64,000 nucleotides of DNA from Pseudomonas allokribbensis (lineage in GTDB: Bacteria; Pseudomonadota; Gammaproteobacteria; Pseudomonadales; Pseudomonadaceae): NCBI RefSeq assembly GCF_014863605.1, contig NZ_CP062252.1, positions 3,295,001-3,359,000 of the forward strand. The letters are read 5' to 3'. Positions 26,311 through 35,626 of the stretch are shown piece after piece (within the stretch, counting starts at the first letter, position 1; every line of letters begins with the position of its first letter). A program made the position numbers and the translations under genes. The notes beneath the pieces were generated by a model. That model made no database searches. It was given only the letters and a program-made list of their open reading frames with translations, and had not been told where the DNA came from.

Positions 26311-27525
26311 ATGAACCCTCTCAAACTCTTTGTTGCCCTCAGCGCACTGTCCGCTGCCTCCCACGCCATGGCCTGGGATTATGTTCTGCTCGATACCGAC
26401 AAAGCCGCTCAGAACTGGCAGATCACCAGCCAGCAACTCGACGTGAAAACCGACAAGCCCTTCAGCGTCAGCCTGCGCACCTTGCATGGCGGTCGGCAGG
26501 AGGGCGTCAGCATTGTCGACATCGATAACGGCGCGATGAAACTCTCGGTGGTGCCGACGCGGGGAATGAACGTCTTGCAGGCCTCGGTCGGCAATGTGCG
26601 TATGGGCTGGGATTCTCCGGTCAAGGAAGTGGTCAATCCGTCCTTCATCGAACTCAATGGCCGCGGTGGTCTGGGCTGGCTGGAGGGTTTCAATGAACTG
26701 GTGACCCGCTGCGGATACGAATGGGTCGGCCACCCCGGCGTCGACAACGGCGAACTGCTGACCTTGCACGGCCGGGCCGCCAACATTCCGGCGAACAAAG
26801 TCACTCTGCACATTGATGAAACGCCACCGTACGCCATCACCCTGCGCGGTGAACTGAAAGAGCAGGCGTTCAAGAAAGTCGACTTCTCCGTCGCCACCGA
26901 ACTGTTCACTGAACCCGGTAGCGTAGTGTTCGCCCTTAACGACACCCTGACCAACAACGGTGACTATCCGAAGGAATACCAGGCGCTGTACCACAGCAAC
27001 TTCAGCAGCCCGTTCCTGGAGCAAGGCGCTCGTTTTGCCGCGCCGGTGAAACAGGTGTCGCCGTTCAACGACAAAGCCAAGGGCGATTTGGCTGAATGGC
27101 AAACCTACCGCGCACCGACCAAGGACTACGACGAAACGGTTTACAACGTCGTGCCATATGCCGATGCCAAGGGCGATACGTTGACCGTGTTGCACAACAA
27201 GGCCGGCAGCCTTGGCGTTTCGGTCGGCTTCAATACTCAAACACTGCCCGTGTTTTCCCTGTGGAAAAACACCGATACCCAAGGCCAGGGTTATGTCACG
27301 GGGCTAGAGCCGGGGACAAGTTTTTCCTACAACCGCCGTTATCAACGGCCACTGAACCTGGTACCCACCATCGGGCCGAAGGAGCACAAGCAGTTCCGCA
27401 TCAGCTACAGCTTGTTGGTGGATAAGATGGCTGTGGATAAGGCCTTGAAGCAGGTAAGCGAGATTCAGGGTGGGCGGGAGACTGAAGTGCGGCAGACACC
27501 GTTGGTTGATCTGACCAAGGGGTGA
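26311..27525 (+). CDS. Periplasmic DUF4432 protein, aldose 1-epimerase-like
   Basis: 404 residues from the ATG at 26311, chosen because it follows AAGAAAGG and starts a clean signal peptide (1-22, SHAMA-WD); an in-frame start 75 bases upstream has neither. The mature protein matches DUF4432, a galactose-mutarotase-like beta-sandwich: IDNGAMKLSVVPTRGMNVLQA, LELNGRGGLGWLEGFNELVTRCG-like and TLHGRAANIPA segments are the hallmarks, with His residues in the WVGHPGVDNGELLTLHG block lining the expected active site. It is likely a periplasmic sugar-binding or epimerase-like enzyme. It is followed by decayed genes, so no operon partner remains. Confidence 0.8.
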   Translation: MNPLKLFVALSALSAASHAMAWDYVLLDTDKAAQNWQITSQQLDVKTDKPFSVSLRTLHGGRQEGVSIVDIDNGAMKLSVVPTRGMNVLQASVGNVRMGWDSPVKEVVNPSFIELNGRGGLGWLEGFNELVTRCGYEWVGHPGVDNGELLTLHGRAANIPANKVTLHIDETPPYAITLRGELKEQAFKKVDFSVATELFTEPGSVVFALNDTLTNNGDYPKEYQALYHSNFSSPFLEQGARFAAPVKQVSPFNDKAKGDLAEWQTYRAPTKDYDETVYNVVPYADAKGDTLTVLHNKAGSLGVSVGFNTQTLPVFSLWKNTDTQGQGYVTGLEPGTSFSYNRRYQRPLNLVPTIGPKEHKQFRISYSLLVDKMAVDKALKQVSEIQGGRETEVRQTPLVDLTKG

Positions 27526-27531
27526 CGCTGA

Positions 27532-27662
27532 CTAGAGCATTGTCGGCCGATATTGCAGCGCCTCGAACAATTCGTCGACTAGCTCAAGGTTCGCCAGCGC
27601 GTGACCTTGAGCAGTCGATGGGCTGCTCGCGACGATAGAGTTAATCAGGGTTCGAAAATAAC
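27532..27662 (-). pseudogene. Unassigned protein C-terminus remnant
   Basis: In frame to a TAG at 27532-27534 the minus strand reads SYFRTLINSIVASSPSTAQ then ALANLELVDELFEALQYRP. This resembles the last helices of Gfo/Idh/MocA-type oxidoreductases, where a similar A..ANLELVD.LFEA pattern ends the protein, but the match is short and from memory. Upstream it runs into the transporter remnant, so no complete gene exists. Confidence 0.35.
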
Positions 27663-28125
27663 TCACTCGGTCGACGTGATAGATACTTTGCTGCCCAAAC
27701 GGATCAGTTCCTTGGAAAAACACAGGCCGACGATGATCAGTGCCGCTCCCGCGTAGAGGCTTTCGCGCGGTACTTCATTGAGCGCCACAAATGCCAGCAG
27801 CGCGGCAAACAGTGGTCCGGTCGGCTTCAGCGCTTGCACTTGGGATGGCTTGAGATACTCGATGGCTTTGGTGGTGCTGAATTAGTTCAGGATTGTCGGC
27901 AGCGCAGCGATCGCCAGCGGCGACAGCACTCCTATCACGAAACCATCGGCCGCTGCCGGCAACAGTAAGTACAGGCTGCCAAAGAGCAACAATTGACGGA
28001 TGAAGTGCAGCCCCCCGCCCCCCCATACGCTTCATGGCAACCGAAAAGGCTCCATAGCTGGAACCGGCCAAGGAGGCGAGCGCAGCACCTTGCAGGGTAA
28101 AGCGCTGCTGCACTCCGCAGCATGC
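27663..28125 (-). pseudogene. EamA/DMT-family transporter remnant
   Basis: The C-terminal half of an EamA transporter can be followed across two frames. LQGAALASLAGSSYGAFSVAMKRM is read first. After a G/C homopolymer run (about 28010-28023) the frame changes to FIRQLLLFGSLYLLLP and then FSTTKAIEYLKPSQVQALK, PTGPLFAALLAFVALNEVP and AGAALIIVGLCFSKEL, ending at 27663-27665. A nonsense codon (LN-stop-FSTTKAIEYL, near 27883) interrupts the second part. The N-terminal five helices are missing. It is non-functional. Confidence 0.7.
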
Positions 28126-28149
28126 AGGGTTCACGTGAGGGGGGGCAAA

Positions 28150-28171
28150 GAGGCCCGACAGAGCGGGCCTC
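28150..28171 (-). terminator. Terminator of the RND efflux operon
   Basis: 8-bp stem GAGGCCCG/CGGGCCTC with a 6-base loop, 13 bases past the RND gene stop on the minus strand and followed there by CTTTG. Confidence 0.65.
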
Positions 28172-28183
28172 GATTTTAAGCTT

Positions 28184-31100
28184 TTATACCTGTGCCGGTT
28201 TGACTGTTTCAGTTTGCCCCTTATCGTCAGGACGGATCTTGAACCAGATCGAATACATCGCAGGCAGGAACACCAGCGTCATGATGGTGCCGACGAGCGT
28301 GCCGCCGATAAGGGTATAGGCCAGCGTTCCCCAGAACACCGAGTGCGTCAGGGGAATAAACGCCAGGATCGCCGCCAAGGCCGTCAACAGCACTGGTCGC
28401 GCACGTTGTACCGTGGCTTCGACGACAGCGTGAAACGGGTCCAGCCCTTCTTGCGCATTGTGATGAATCTGCCCGATCAGAATCAGCGTATTGCGCATCA
28501 GGATCCCCGACAGTGCAATCAACCCGACCAGCGCATTGATGCCAAACGGCTGATTGAAGATGAGCAGTGTCGGCACCACACCAATCAACCCTAACGGCGA
28601 GGTGAAAAACACCATGATCATCGCCGAGATCGAACGCACCTGCACAATAATGATGACCAAAGTCATGGCGATCATGATCGGCAGCAACGGCAGAATCGCC
28701 TTGCCGGCCTTGCCGGACTCTTCGATCGCACCCGCCTGCTCGATCCGGTAACCGGCAGGCAGTTTTTCGATGATCGGCTGCAGTTGCTTCAGCAGCGCAC
28801 TGGAAACATCCGGCGGTTGCAAGTCTTCGGCAATGTCGCCGCGCACGGTGATGGTCGGGGTGCGATCACGTCGGCGAAGAATCGGATCCTCCATGCGCAC
28901 ATCGACCTCGCCTATCTGCGACAACGGGATTCGCTGTCCCGACGCACCGACTAACGTGAAGCCTGCAATTTGCTGCGGATCGAGCCGGATGTCGCCCGCT
29001 GCACGCCCCATGACCTGCACTGAACGAATATCCTCACGCACCGCCGTGATCGGCGCTCCGCTCAACAAGAACTGCAATTGCTGTGCAACCGCAGCCGATG
29101 TCAGCCCCACTGCCTGCAGACGGTCCTGATCCAGGTTGAAATGCAACGACGGCGTCAGCGGCCCCCAATCAGTGTTCACGGTTCTCATCATCGGGCTGTC
29201 CTGCATCACGCCCCGCACCTGCTCGGCGATCACGCGCAACTTCGCCGGATCGGGCCCCATCACCCGGTAGGCCACCGGAAATGGCGAATAGGGACCAAAC
29301 ACGATTTGCGACGCCCTGAGGCGCGCTTCCGGGGCGAGCCCTTGAGCGACTGCTTCGCGAAAACGCAATTTGAGGGTTTCCCGTGCTTCCTGACTGTCGG
29401 TCAGCACCACGATCTTGGCGAACGACGGATCGGGCAGTTCCGGCGCCATCGCCAGGAAGAAACGCGGCGCACCCTGACCGATATAGGCCGTGACGATTTT
29501 TGCCTCGTTTTGCTGTTGCAGCCAGGCCTCGACCTTGGCAGCCGTGGCACTGGTCTGCCCGATGGAGGTGCCGTAGGGCATCTGCACCTCGATCATGACC
29601 TCGGGACGGTCAGAGGTCGGGAAGAACTGTTTTTTCACCAGCCCCATGCCCGCAGCCTCCACGAAGAACAGCGCGATCACCGTGCCCGCGACCAGCCATT
29701 TGCGCGCAATGACCCGAGTCAGAACCCGACGGAAGCGGTTGTATCGCGGCGTGTTGTAGATCGCCGCGTGTCCACCCTCCACTGCCTTGATGTCCGGCAA
29801 CAGTTTCACGCCCAGATAAGGGGTGAACGCCACCGCAACGACCCAGGATGCAATAAGAGCGATGCCCACGATCCAGAACATGTTGCTGGTGTACTCGCCA
29901 GCCGTGGACTGAGCGAATCCGTTAGGCAGAAAACCGATCGCCGTCACCAGGGTTCCAGACAGCATCGGCGCCGCCGTGTGACTCCAGGCATAGGCAGACG
30001 CCTTGATGCGATCGTAGCCCTCCTCCATTTTCACCACCATCATTTCAATCGCAATGATGGCGTCGTCGACCAGCAGCCCGAGTGCCAGGATCAATGACCC
30101 GAGCGTGATACGGTCGAAATTCTTGCCGGTGGCCGCCATCACCACAAACACGATCGCCAGGGTCAAAGGTACGGCGGCGGCAACCACCACACCGACACGC
30201 CAGCCCATGCTCAGAAAGCAGACGAGCATGACCACCAGCAGCGCGACAAAGAACTTGACCATGAACTCGCCGACGGCCGAGTCAATATTCACTGCCTGGT
30301 CGGTGACCTTGGAGAGGCTCATACCCAGCGGCATTTCCTCATTGATCCGGACGGTCTCGGCATCCAGCGCCTTGCCGAGATCAAGACCGTTCCAACCCTC
30401 ACGCATCACCACACCAAGCAACAGCGCATCTTCGCCGTTATTGCGCACCAGAAAAGTGGCCGGATCTTCGTAACCGCGTTCGACGGTCGCCACATCAGAC
30501 AGCTTGAGTGTCCGCCCCTGTACGACCACAGGGGTGTCACGAATTTTCTGCAGCTTGTCGAGCGCACCATCTAGACGCAGAAAAACCTGTGGCCCGCGGG
30601 TTTCGACTGATCCGGCCGGGGTCAGTATGTTCTGGCTGTTCAGCGCGGCGAAGATATCCTGCGGTGACAAGCCCAAGGTCGCCAACCGGTCATGGGAGAA
30701 CGAAACAAATATCCGTTCGGCTTGCTCGCCGATGATGTTGACCTTCTTTACCCCCGGCACATGCAACAGGCGCTGGCGCATGGACTCCGCATCGCGGACC
30801 AGCAGGCGCTGCGGCTCGCCTTTGGCTTTCAGGGCGAACAGTGCAAAGGTCACGTCCGAATACTCGTCGTTGACCATCGGTCCGATGACGCCCGCCGGTA
30901 ACTTGATAGCTTCATCGTCGAGTTTTTTACGCGCCTGATAGAACTCTTCCTGCACTTGCGAAGGGGGCGTGCTATCGAGTAACGAGACCATCGTGAAAGC
31001 GAGCCCTGGCCGCGTATAGGTTTCCGAGCGGTCGTACCATTTGAGTTCTTGCAGGCGTTTTTCCAGTGGCTCCGCGACCTGATCCTGCATTTCTTGTGCG

Positions 31101-31279
31101 GTCGCCCCTGGCCACGCCGTGATCACGGTCAACTGCTTGACCGTAAAAGGAGGATCTTCGGCACGCCCCAACTGGAAGAACGCCAGGATGCCGGCAACGA
31201 CGATCAGAAAAATCAGAAAGACCGTAATCGCCCGCTCGCGAACGGCGATGGAGGAAATGTTGAATTTTCCTTCGCTCAT
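28184..31279 (-). CDS. RND efflux permease (AcrB/HAE1 family)
   Basis: 1,031 residues with the RND layout: TM1 at about 15-35, a large periplasmic porter loop, TM2-6 (about 335-480), a second porter loop and TM8-12 ending near 1010. TM4 carries the proton-relay pair in LLVDDAIIAIE. The opening ITVFLIFLIVVAGILAFFQLGRAEDPPFTVKQL resembles the TriC/MexK branch rather than MexB. It works with the adaptor encoded upstream (4-base ATGA overlap) and probably with the outer-membrane factor encoded divergently at 32608. Its expression should follow the TetR operator at 32441-32464. Confidence 0.9.
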   Translation of the reverse strand: MSEGKFNISSIAVRERAITVFLIFLIVVAGILAFFQLGRAEDPPFTVKQLTVITAWPGATAQEMQDQVAEPLEKRLQELKWYDRSETYTRPGLAFTMVSLLDSTPPSQVQEEFYQARKKLDDEAIKLPAGVIGPMVNDEYSDVTFALFALKAKGEPQRLLVRDAESMRQRLLHVPGVKKVNIIGEQAERIFVSFSHDRLATLGLSPQDIFAALNSQNILTPAGSVETRGPQVFLRLDGALDKLQKIRDTPVVVQGRTLKLSDVATVERGYEDPATFLVRNNGEDALLLGVVMREGWNGLDLGKALDAETVRINEEMPLGMSLSKVTDQAVNIDSAVGEFMVKFFVALLVVMLVCFLSMGWRVGVVVAAAVPLTLAIVFVVMAATGKNFDRITLGSLILALGLLVDDAIIAIEMMVVKMEEGYDRIKASAYAWSHTAAPMLSGTLVTAIGFLPNGFAQSTAGEYTSNMFWIVGIALIASWVVAVAFTPYLGVKLLPDIKAVEGGHAAIYNTPRYNRFRRVLTRVIARKWLVAGTVIALFFVEAAGMGLVKKQFFPTSDRPEVMIEVQMPYGTSIGQTSATAAKVEAWLQQQNEAKIVTAYIGQGAPRFFLAMAPELPDPSFAKIVVLTDSQEARETLKLRFREAVAQGLAPEARLRASQIVFGPYSPFPVAYRVMGPDPAKLRVIAEQVRGVMQDSPMMRTVNTDWGPLTPSLHFNLDQDRLQAVGLTSAAVAQQLQFLLSGAPITAVREDIRSVQVMGRAAGDIRLDPQQIAGFTLVGASGQRIPLSQIGEVDVRMEDPILRRRDRTPTITVRGDIAEDLQPPDVSSALLKQLQPIIEKLPAGYRIEQAGAIEESGKAGKAILPLLPIMIAMTLVIIIVQVRSISAMIMVFFTSPLGLIGVVPTLLIFNQPFGINALVGLIALSGILMRNTLILIGQIHHNAQEGLDPFHAVVEATVQRARPVLLTALAAILAFIPLTHSVFWGTLAYTLIGGTLVGTIMTLVFLPAMYSIWFKIRPDDKGQTETVKPAQV

Positions 31280-32397
31280 GGACGACTCCCGGCAACCGTC
31301 GCTTCATTCGGCGCAGGGATTCTCACAGGCTCACCCTCGCGTAACAGATGAGCGCCCAGCGCAACGATTTGCTCGCCGACGCCGACGCCGACGCCGAGGT
31401 CGCCGGCCACACGCGCAGAATCATCGCTCAACCCCAGCACTTGAACCGGTCGCCAAGTCACGGTTGGCGGCGTGCCGACGATGACCCACACGCCAGGACC
31501 TTTACCTGCGTCGTAAAGCGCGGCGATGGGCACTTGCAATGACGCGGCAGGTGTCGAGCCCTCGGCAATTCTGAGAGTGACAGTCGAACCTATCGGCGCA
31601 TTGGCCAGCGCTCCTTCCAGTACATAACGCGCCTCGAACGTACGCGTCGTGCGGTCTGCCGAGTCCGAAAGCAACCTCAGTTTCGCGCTGACAACACCCG
31701 AGGCGTCGCCATAGAGCGTGGCTTGGGCGGTGGATCCTGCCGCGGGACGCAACGTTTCGGGCAAGTGCACGATGGCCTCGCGCTGCCCTGCCCGCGCCAG
31801 TCGAACCACCGGTTGACCGGGGCTGACGACCTGTCCGGGTTCGGCGAGTGTTTCCACCACGACGCCGTCGGCATCGGCGACCAGCACCGCATAACCAGAA
31901 GCGTTGCGGGCAACGTCCGCTTGCGCTTCAGCGGCGCTGAGCTGTGCCTTGGCAGTATCTGCGGCGGCTTTGATCTGATCGTAGGCCGATGCGGAAATGG
32001 CGCCGGCGCTGACCAGGGTGCGATAGCGGGCTTCGTCATCGGCTGTCTGCCGGGCACGGGCCCGGGCGGCGCTGACCGACTCCTGCTGTGCGCGCGCCTG
32101 CAGCCCCAGGTCGATGGGGTCAAGTCGCATCAGCGGCTGACCGCGCTTGACGGTCTGGCCCGTGTCAACCAGACGTTCGAGAACCTTGCCCGATACGCGA
32201 AAACCCAGGTCGGTCTGAATGCGCGCGGTCACAACCCCCGTAAAGGATCGAGAACCGTCAGCCGCCGCTTGAACCGCGGAGGCCCGAACCAAAGGCGCCT
32301 GCATGCGGGGGTCGGTTACGGGGGAAGAGTCACCGCACGCCACCAGAGCGAGTGGCAACAGGCATGCGGCAATGGGGAACGATCGGAGCCGGCGCAT
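31276..32397 (-). CDS. RND efflux periplasmic adaptor (membrane fusion protein), lipoprotein
   Basis: 373 residues. A lipobox (LALVAC, Cys21) anchors it to the inner membrane. The barrel-sandwich halves are recognisable (ARIQTDLGFRVSGKVLERLVDTGQTVKRGQPLMRLD and GYAVLVADADGVVVETLAEPGQVVSPGQPVVRL), flanking an alpha hairpin (about 115-165). It links the RND pump to the outer-membrane channel. It is the first gene of the pump operon, and its start lies 44 bases from a TetR-type palindrome. Confidence 0.9.
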   Translation of the reverse strand: MRRLRSFPIAACLLPLALVACGDSSPVTDPRMQAPLVRASAVQAAADGSRSFTGVVTARIQTDLGFRVSGKVLERLVDTGQTVKRGQPLMRLDPIDLGLQARAQQESVSAARARARQTADDEARYRTLVSAGAISASAYDQIKAAADTAKAQLSAAEAQADVARNASGYAVLVADADGVVVETLAEPGQVVSPGQPVVRLARAGQREAIVHLPETLRPAAGSTAQATLYGDASGVVSAKLRLLSDSADRTTRTFEARYVLEGALANAPIGSTVTLRIAEGSTPAASLQVPIAALYDAGKGPGVWVIVGTPPTVTWRPVQVLGLSDDSARVAGDLGVGVGVGEQIVALGAHLLREGEPVRIPAPNEATVAGSRP

Positions 32398-32440
32398 AGG
32401 TTCTCTTACTAAATAGGATGATCATCATATTCTCATCCTT

Positions 32441-32464
32441 GTGACCGATATCGTCAACAGTCAC
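32441..32464. promoter_or_regulatory. TetR-type operator 1, upstream of the adaptor-RND operon
   Basis: GTGACC-N12-AGTCAC, one of four 24-bp palindromes with the same arms and spacing (others at 32560, 35494 and 36286). It is 44 bases upstream of the adaptor start on the minus strand. Confidence 0.75.
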
Positions 32465-32559
32465 AGCGTTGAAATATTTGAAGCTTCACGGATTCAGCTA
32501 AATACTCAAGCATTCATTGAAAACGGTACACCTTAACAATCCTCGCTAATTGACAGTTA

Positions 32560-32583
32560 GTGACCAAACAATATTATGGTCAC
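32560..32583. promoter_or_regulatory. TetR-type operator 2, upstream of the outer-membrane factor
   Basis: GTGACC-N12-GGTCAC, perfect arms. It ends 24 bases before the ATG of the outer-membrane factor. A GTG inside the palindrome opens the same reading frame but is not a plausible start. Confidence 0.8.
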
Positions 32584-32607
32584 CAACCAATCTACCCAGG
32601 AACTCCA

Positions 32608-34068
32608 ATGCCTCCCCTCCGCCCGATTGCTCTTTTGCTTACCGCCGGCCTGATGGCAGGTTGTGCGGTGGGTCCTGATTACCAACGTCCGGACGCCCCG
32701 CTTTCCGACCATTACCTCGGCCAGTCCGCTGTCGAACCTCGGTCCGAATCGACACCGGACAATCTTGTCGCCTGGTGGGAAAACTTTAATGATCCGTTGC
32801 TGACCGACCTCATAAGCCAGGCGCTGCGGCAGAATCTGGACCTGGCGCAGGCGTCGGCGCGAGTCACCCAGGCAAGGACCGGCCTGGGTGCCGCAAACGC
32901 AGCACTGCTGCCCTCCGCGAACATCAATGCACAGGCTGCGCGCGCTTATCAGTCTGTCGAAACGCCACTGGGCCAGGTATTGAATTCAACACCGGGCTAT
33001 GACCGTTACGGCAATGCCTACGAGGTCAACCTCGAGGCAAGCTGGGAAGTCGATATATTTGGCGGACTGCGCCGCGGACGTGAGGCGGCACTGGCTGAGT
33101 ACCAGGCCTCAGCTGCGGGTTTCACCGCTACACGCCTGGCAATCGCCGCGCAAACGGCCGATATCTACATCACCCTGCGCGGATTACAGGCACGGCTGGA
33201 CATTGCCAACCAGCAAGTCGACACCCGGCGGGCGTTGCTGGAGAAGGTCCGATTGCTTTACAGCAAAGGCCTGGCCGCGGAGTACCAGGTGCGCCAGGCC
33301 GAGGGTGAGTTGTCGCAAGTCCAGGCGACCGTTCCGGTACTGCAAAGCGGTCTGGAGGCGGCCATGAATGCGATGGATGTGCTGCTCGGCACGCCACCGG
33401 GCACTCACCGCACGCAACTGGCACGTGAGGGCGAAATTCCCAATGTGCCGTCGTTGACTGCACTGGGCACACCGGCAGATCTGCTGCGGCGCAGACCGGA
33501 CCTGATCGTGGCTGAACGCCGTCTTGCGGCCTCCAGCGCGCGTATCGGTGAAGCGATTGCCGAGTACTACCCGAAATTTTCTCTCAGCGCCTTGCTGGGC
33601 AGCGCGACAGCCGTATCCGGCGGCAATCTTTTCACCAGCGGCGCGAGCCAGTCGAGCGGTGTCCTGGGTTTGCGCTGGCGGCTTTTCGATTTCGGACGCA
33701 TCAACGCTCAGATCGATCAAGCCAAGGGACAGGAAGCTGAAGCATTGGCTGCGTATCGCCAGTCGGTACTGCGCGCCACCGAAGATGTAGAGAACGCGCT
33801 GTCCTCGCTGGTAAATCGGCAAACTCAGACCACCACCCTTACCGGCGGCGAAGAGGCGCTGACTCAAGCTCGCAAGTCCTCGTTCACTGCCTATGAAAAA
33901 GGCACGGCCAGCCTGATCGATGTCCTCCACGCCGACGAAACATTGCTGCAGGCCTCCGACGCCAGAGCGCAGGCGCGGACCGAATCTGTTCGTGCTGCGG
34001 TGGCGGTATTCAAGTCGCTCGGTGGAGGATGGCAACCCGTTGAGCCGGGGGCTGTTGCGGCGCGCTGA
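32608..34068 (+). CDS. NodT-family outer-membrane efflux lipoprotein
   Basis: 486 residues from ATG 32608, preferred because AGGA precedes it and the product begins with a lipoprotein signal (LLTAGLMAGC, Cys19, followed by AVGPDYQRP). The two OEP repeats are visible (DPLLTDLISQALRQNLDLAQASARV and RRRPDLIVAERRLAASSARIGEAIAEYYPKFSL). It forms the trimeric outer-membrane channel. It is transcribed divergently from the adaptor and pump genes, and both promoters carry the same operator, so the three parts of the pump are probably co-regulated. Confidence 0.9.
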   Translation: MPPLRPIALLLTAGLMAGCAVGPDYQRPDAPLSDHYLGQSAVEPRSESTPDNLVAWWENFNDPLLTDLISQALRQNLDLAQASARVTQARTGLGAANAALLPSANINAQAARAYQSVETPLGQVLNSTPGYDRYGNAYEVNLEASWEVDIFGGLRRGREAALAEYQASAAGFTATRLAIAAQTADIYITLRGLQARLDIANQQVDTRRALLEKVRLLYSKGLAAEYQVRQAEGELSQVQATVPVLQSGLEAAMNAMDVLLGTPPGTHRTQLAREGEIPNVPSLTALGTPADLLRRRPDLIVAERRLAASSARIGEAIAEYYPKFSLSALLGSATAVSGGNLFTSGASQSSGVLGLRWRLFDFGRINAQIDQAKGQEAEALAAYRQSVLRATEDVENALSSLVNRQTQTTTLTGGEEALTQARKSSFTAYEKGTASLIDVLHADETLLQASDARAQARTESVRAAVAVFKSLGGGWQPVEPGAVAAR

Positions 34069-34156
34069 GCAGCACCCCAGATCGTTTTCAGACAAGATTA
34101 TTGAGAGTCGGGAGGCACGCGTACTCCCGCCCCCCATGTGGCTCAAAAGAGTTCAA

Positions 34157-35428
34157 CTAGAAACGGTAACTGACAGAAGTACCGAACCCGCTCGCACTGT
34201 TCTTGTACTTGGCACTGTACGCCCCCCGGGTTGCCGAGGTGTCGTTGATCTGTACGCTCTCCTCCCAAAGATAGGAATACGCGAGATCGATCGTGACATT
34301 GTCCACGGGCGTCCAGCCTGCACCGAAGCTAACAACCTTACGGTCGCCGGTAGGAATCCGGGGCCCGCGATTGGTATTGTTGGTCGGTGACTGATCAACC
34401 GAAAACCCGCCACGCAGCACCCATTGCTTATTCAATTGATAGGCCGCACCGATCGCGTGAGCCCAGGTGTCATGCCAGTTCTGCTCTTCGCTGATTGTCC
34501 CCAGTTGGCCGCTCAGCAACGGCGGCAAGCCGCTGTTCTCAATCGTCAGCTCCTTGAAGCGGCTCCAGCGCGTCCAGGTACTGCCCACATAAAGCGTCCA
34601 GTCGTTGTTGAATTGATGCGTCAGCGAAAAATCCACCGACTCCGGCGTGTCCACATCCAGCGAAGCGTCGTAGCTACGGCCGCTGACGCCCAGCACGCTG
34701 AAGATGCCATCCGTGACCTTGGTTTTGGCGTCCAGGTGGTAACTGACTTTGGAGTGATAGGTCAGGCCCAGACGGGTCTGATCGGTAGCCTGCACCAGCA
34801 CGCCGGCGTTGAAACCCAGTGCGGTGTCATCGCCGGTGCTTTTGAGCTTGCCGTCATTACGCCCCGGGCTGAGTGGATTGGGCACCATCCCCGATATTTC
34901 TCCGCCGATACGGTTGATGGTCGGCCCGAATCCGATCGAGACTTTTTCGTTAAAGGCGTAGCTGATCGTCGGCTGGAAGCTCAGCGTGGTGACTTCACTC
35001 TTGTTGGCGTAATAACGACCGGCAAAACCACTGCCGTAGTCGGTGATCAACCCGAAAGGCACATAGAACCCGACACCGAATGCCCAATGCTCATCAATCG
35101 GTTTGACGTAATACCCCATCGGCACGGTGGTCGTGGGCACCATGTCGCCGTCTTCCTTCCCCCCAAACGTACTGTGTGTCTGGCTGATGTCCGATTTGGC
35201 GAACAGCGTCGCCGCCCCCACGCTCACCTGCTCTCGTTTAAGCCGCGCCATGCCTGCCGGGTTGCCGTAGATCGTACTGGCGTCTTCCGCCGATGAAGAC
35301 CTCCCGGCAAAACCGGAGCCCATCCCGCTGATGCTTTGTTCGTTGAGTGCAAAACCACCGGCCAACACATTGGAGGACACCAGCGCGACGGCCAGGCCGA
35401 CGGGATTCTTGAGCATTATTTTTTTCAT
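34157..35428 (-). CDS. FadL/OmpP1-family outer-membrane transport protein
   Basis: 423 residues with a signal peptide (1-23, VLA-GG) and the FadL start GFALNEQSISGMGSGFAGRSSSAEDASTIYGNPAGMARL, whose NPAGMA motif is diagnostic. The rest is a 14-strand barrel with the terminal FGTSVSYRF. FadL-type proteins let hydrophobic compounds such as long-chain fatty acids or aromatics cross the outer membrane. Here it faces the efflux outer-membrane factor (convergent) and has the TetR-type operator 66 bases upstream, so uptake and efflux of a hydrophobic compound appear to be controlled together. Confidence 0.9.
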   Translation of the reverse strand: MKKIMLKNPVGLAVALVSSNVLAGGFALNEQSISGMGSGFAGRSSSAEDASTIYGNPAGMARLKREQVSVGAATLFAKSDISQTHSTFGGKEDGDMVPTTTVPMGYYVKPIDEHWAFGVGFYVPFGLITDYGSGFAGRYYANKSEVTTLSFQPTISYAFNEKVSIGFGPTINRIGGEISGMVPNPLSPGRNDGKLKSTGDDTALGFNAGVLVQATDQTRLGLTYHSKVSYHLDAKTKVTDGIFSVLGVSGRSYDASLDVDTPESVDFSLTHQFNNDWTLYVGSTWTRWSRFKELTIENSGLPPLLSGQLGTISEEQNWHDTWAHAIGAAYQLNKQWVLRGGFSVDQSPTNNTNRGPRIPTGDRKVVSFGAGWTPVDNVTIDLAYSYLWEESVQINDTSATRGAYSAKYKNSASGFGTSVSYRF

Positions 35429-35493
35429 TATCTGGACTCTATGGGATCACTGAAAAACAACATCGAAAACGACAGTGAAGCCATATTATCCAA

Positions 35494-35517
35494 GTGACCA
35501 TATCAGTCAATGGTCAC
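35494..35517. promoter_or_regulatory. TetR-type operator 3, upstream of the FadL-like gene
   Basis: GTGACC-N12-GGTCAC, perfect arms, 66 bases upstream of the FadL-like start on the minus strand and downstream of the tetR stop. Confidence 0.8.
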
Positions 35518-35540
35518 GAACGGCGAAATTGAATGCACTA

Positions 35541-35558
35541 CCGGCACTCAAGTGCCGG
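35541..35558 (-). terminator. Hairpin after the TetR gene
   Basis: Perfect 8-bp stem CCGGCACT/AGTGCCGG with a 2-base loop, about 70 bases past the tetR stop. There is no U tract, so termination is tentative. Confidence 0.4.
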
Positions 35559-35626
35559 GAATGGAAGCGTTGAGAGGGGGAGATCGCGTTGACTCAAATC
35601 AGCAGAATAATTTGATCAGCGCTGGG

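Noticed and set aside
32560..32607. GTG start that would extend the outer-membrane factor by 16 residues
   Set aside because: It lies inside the TetR operator and would place residues before a perfect lipoprotein signal; ATG 32608 with AGGA is better.
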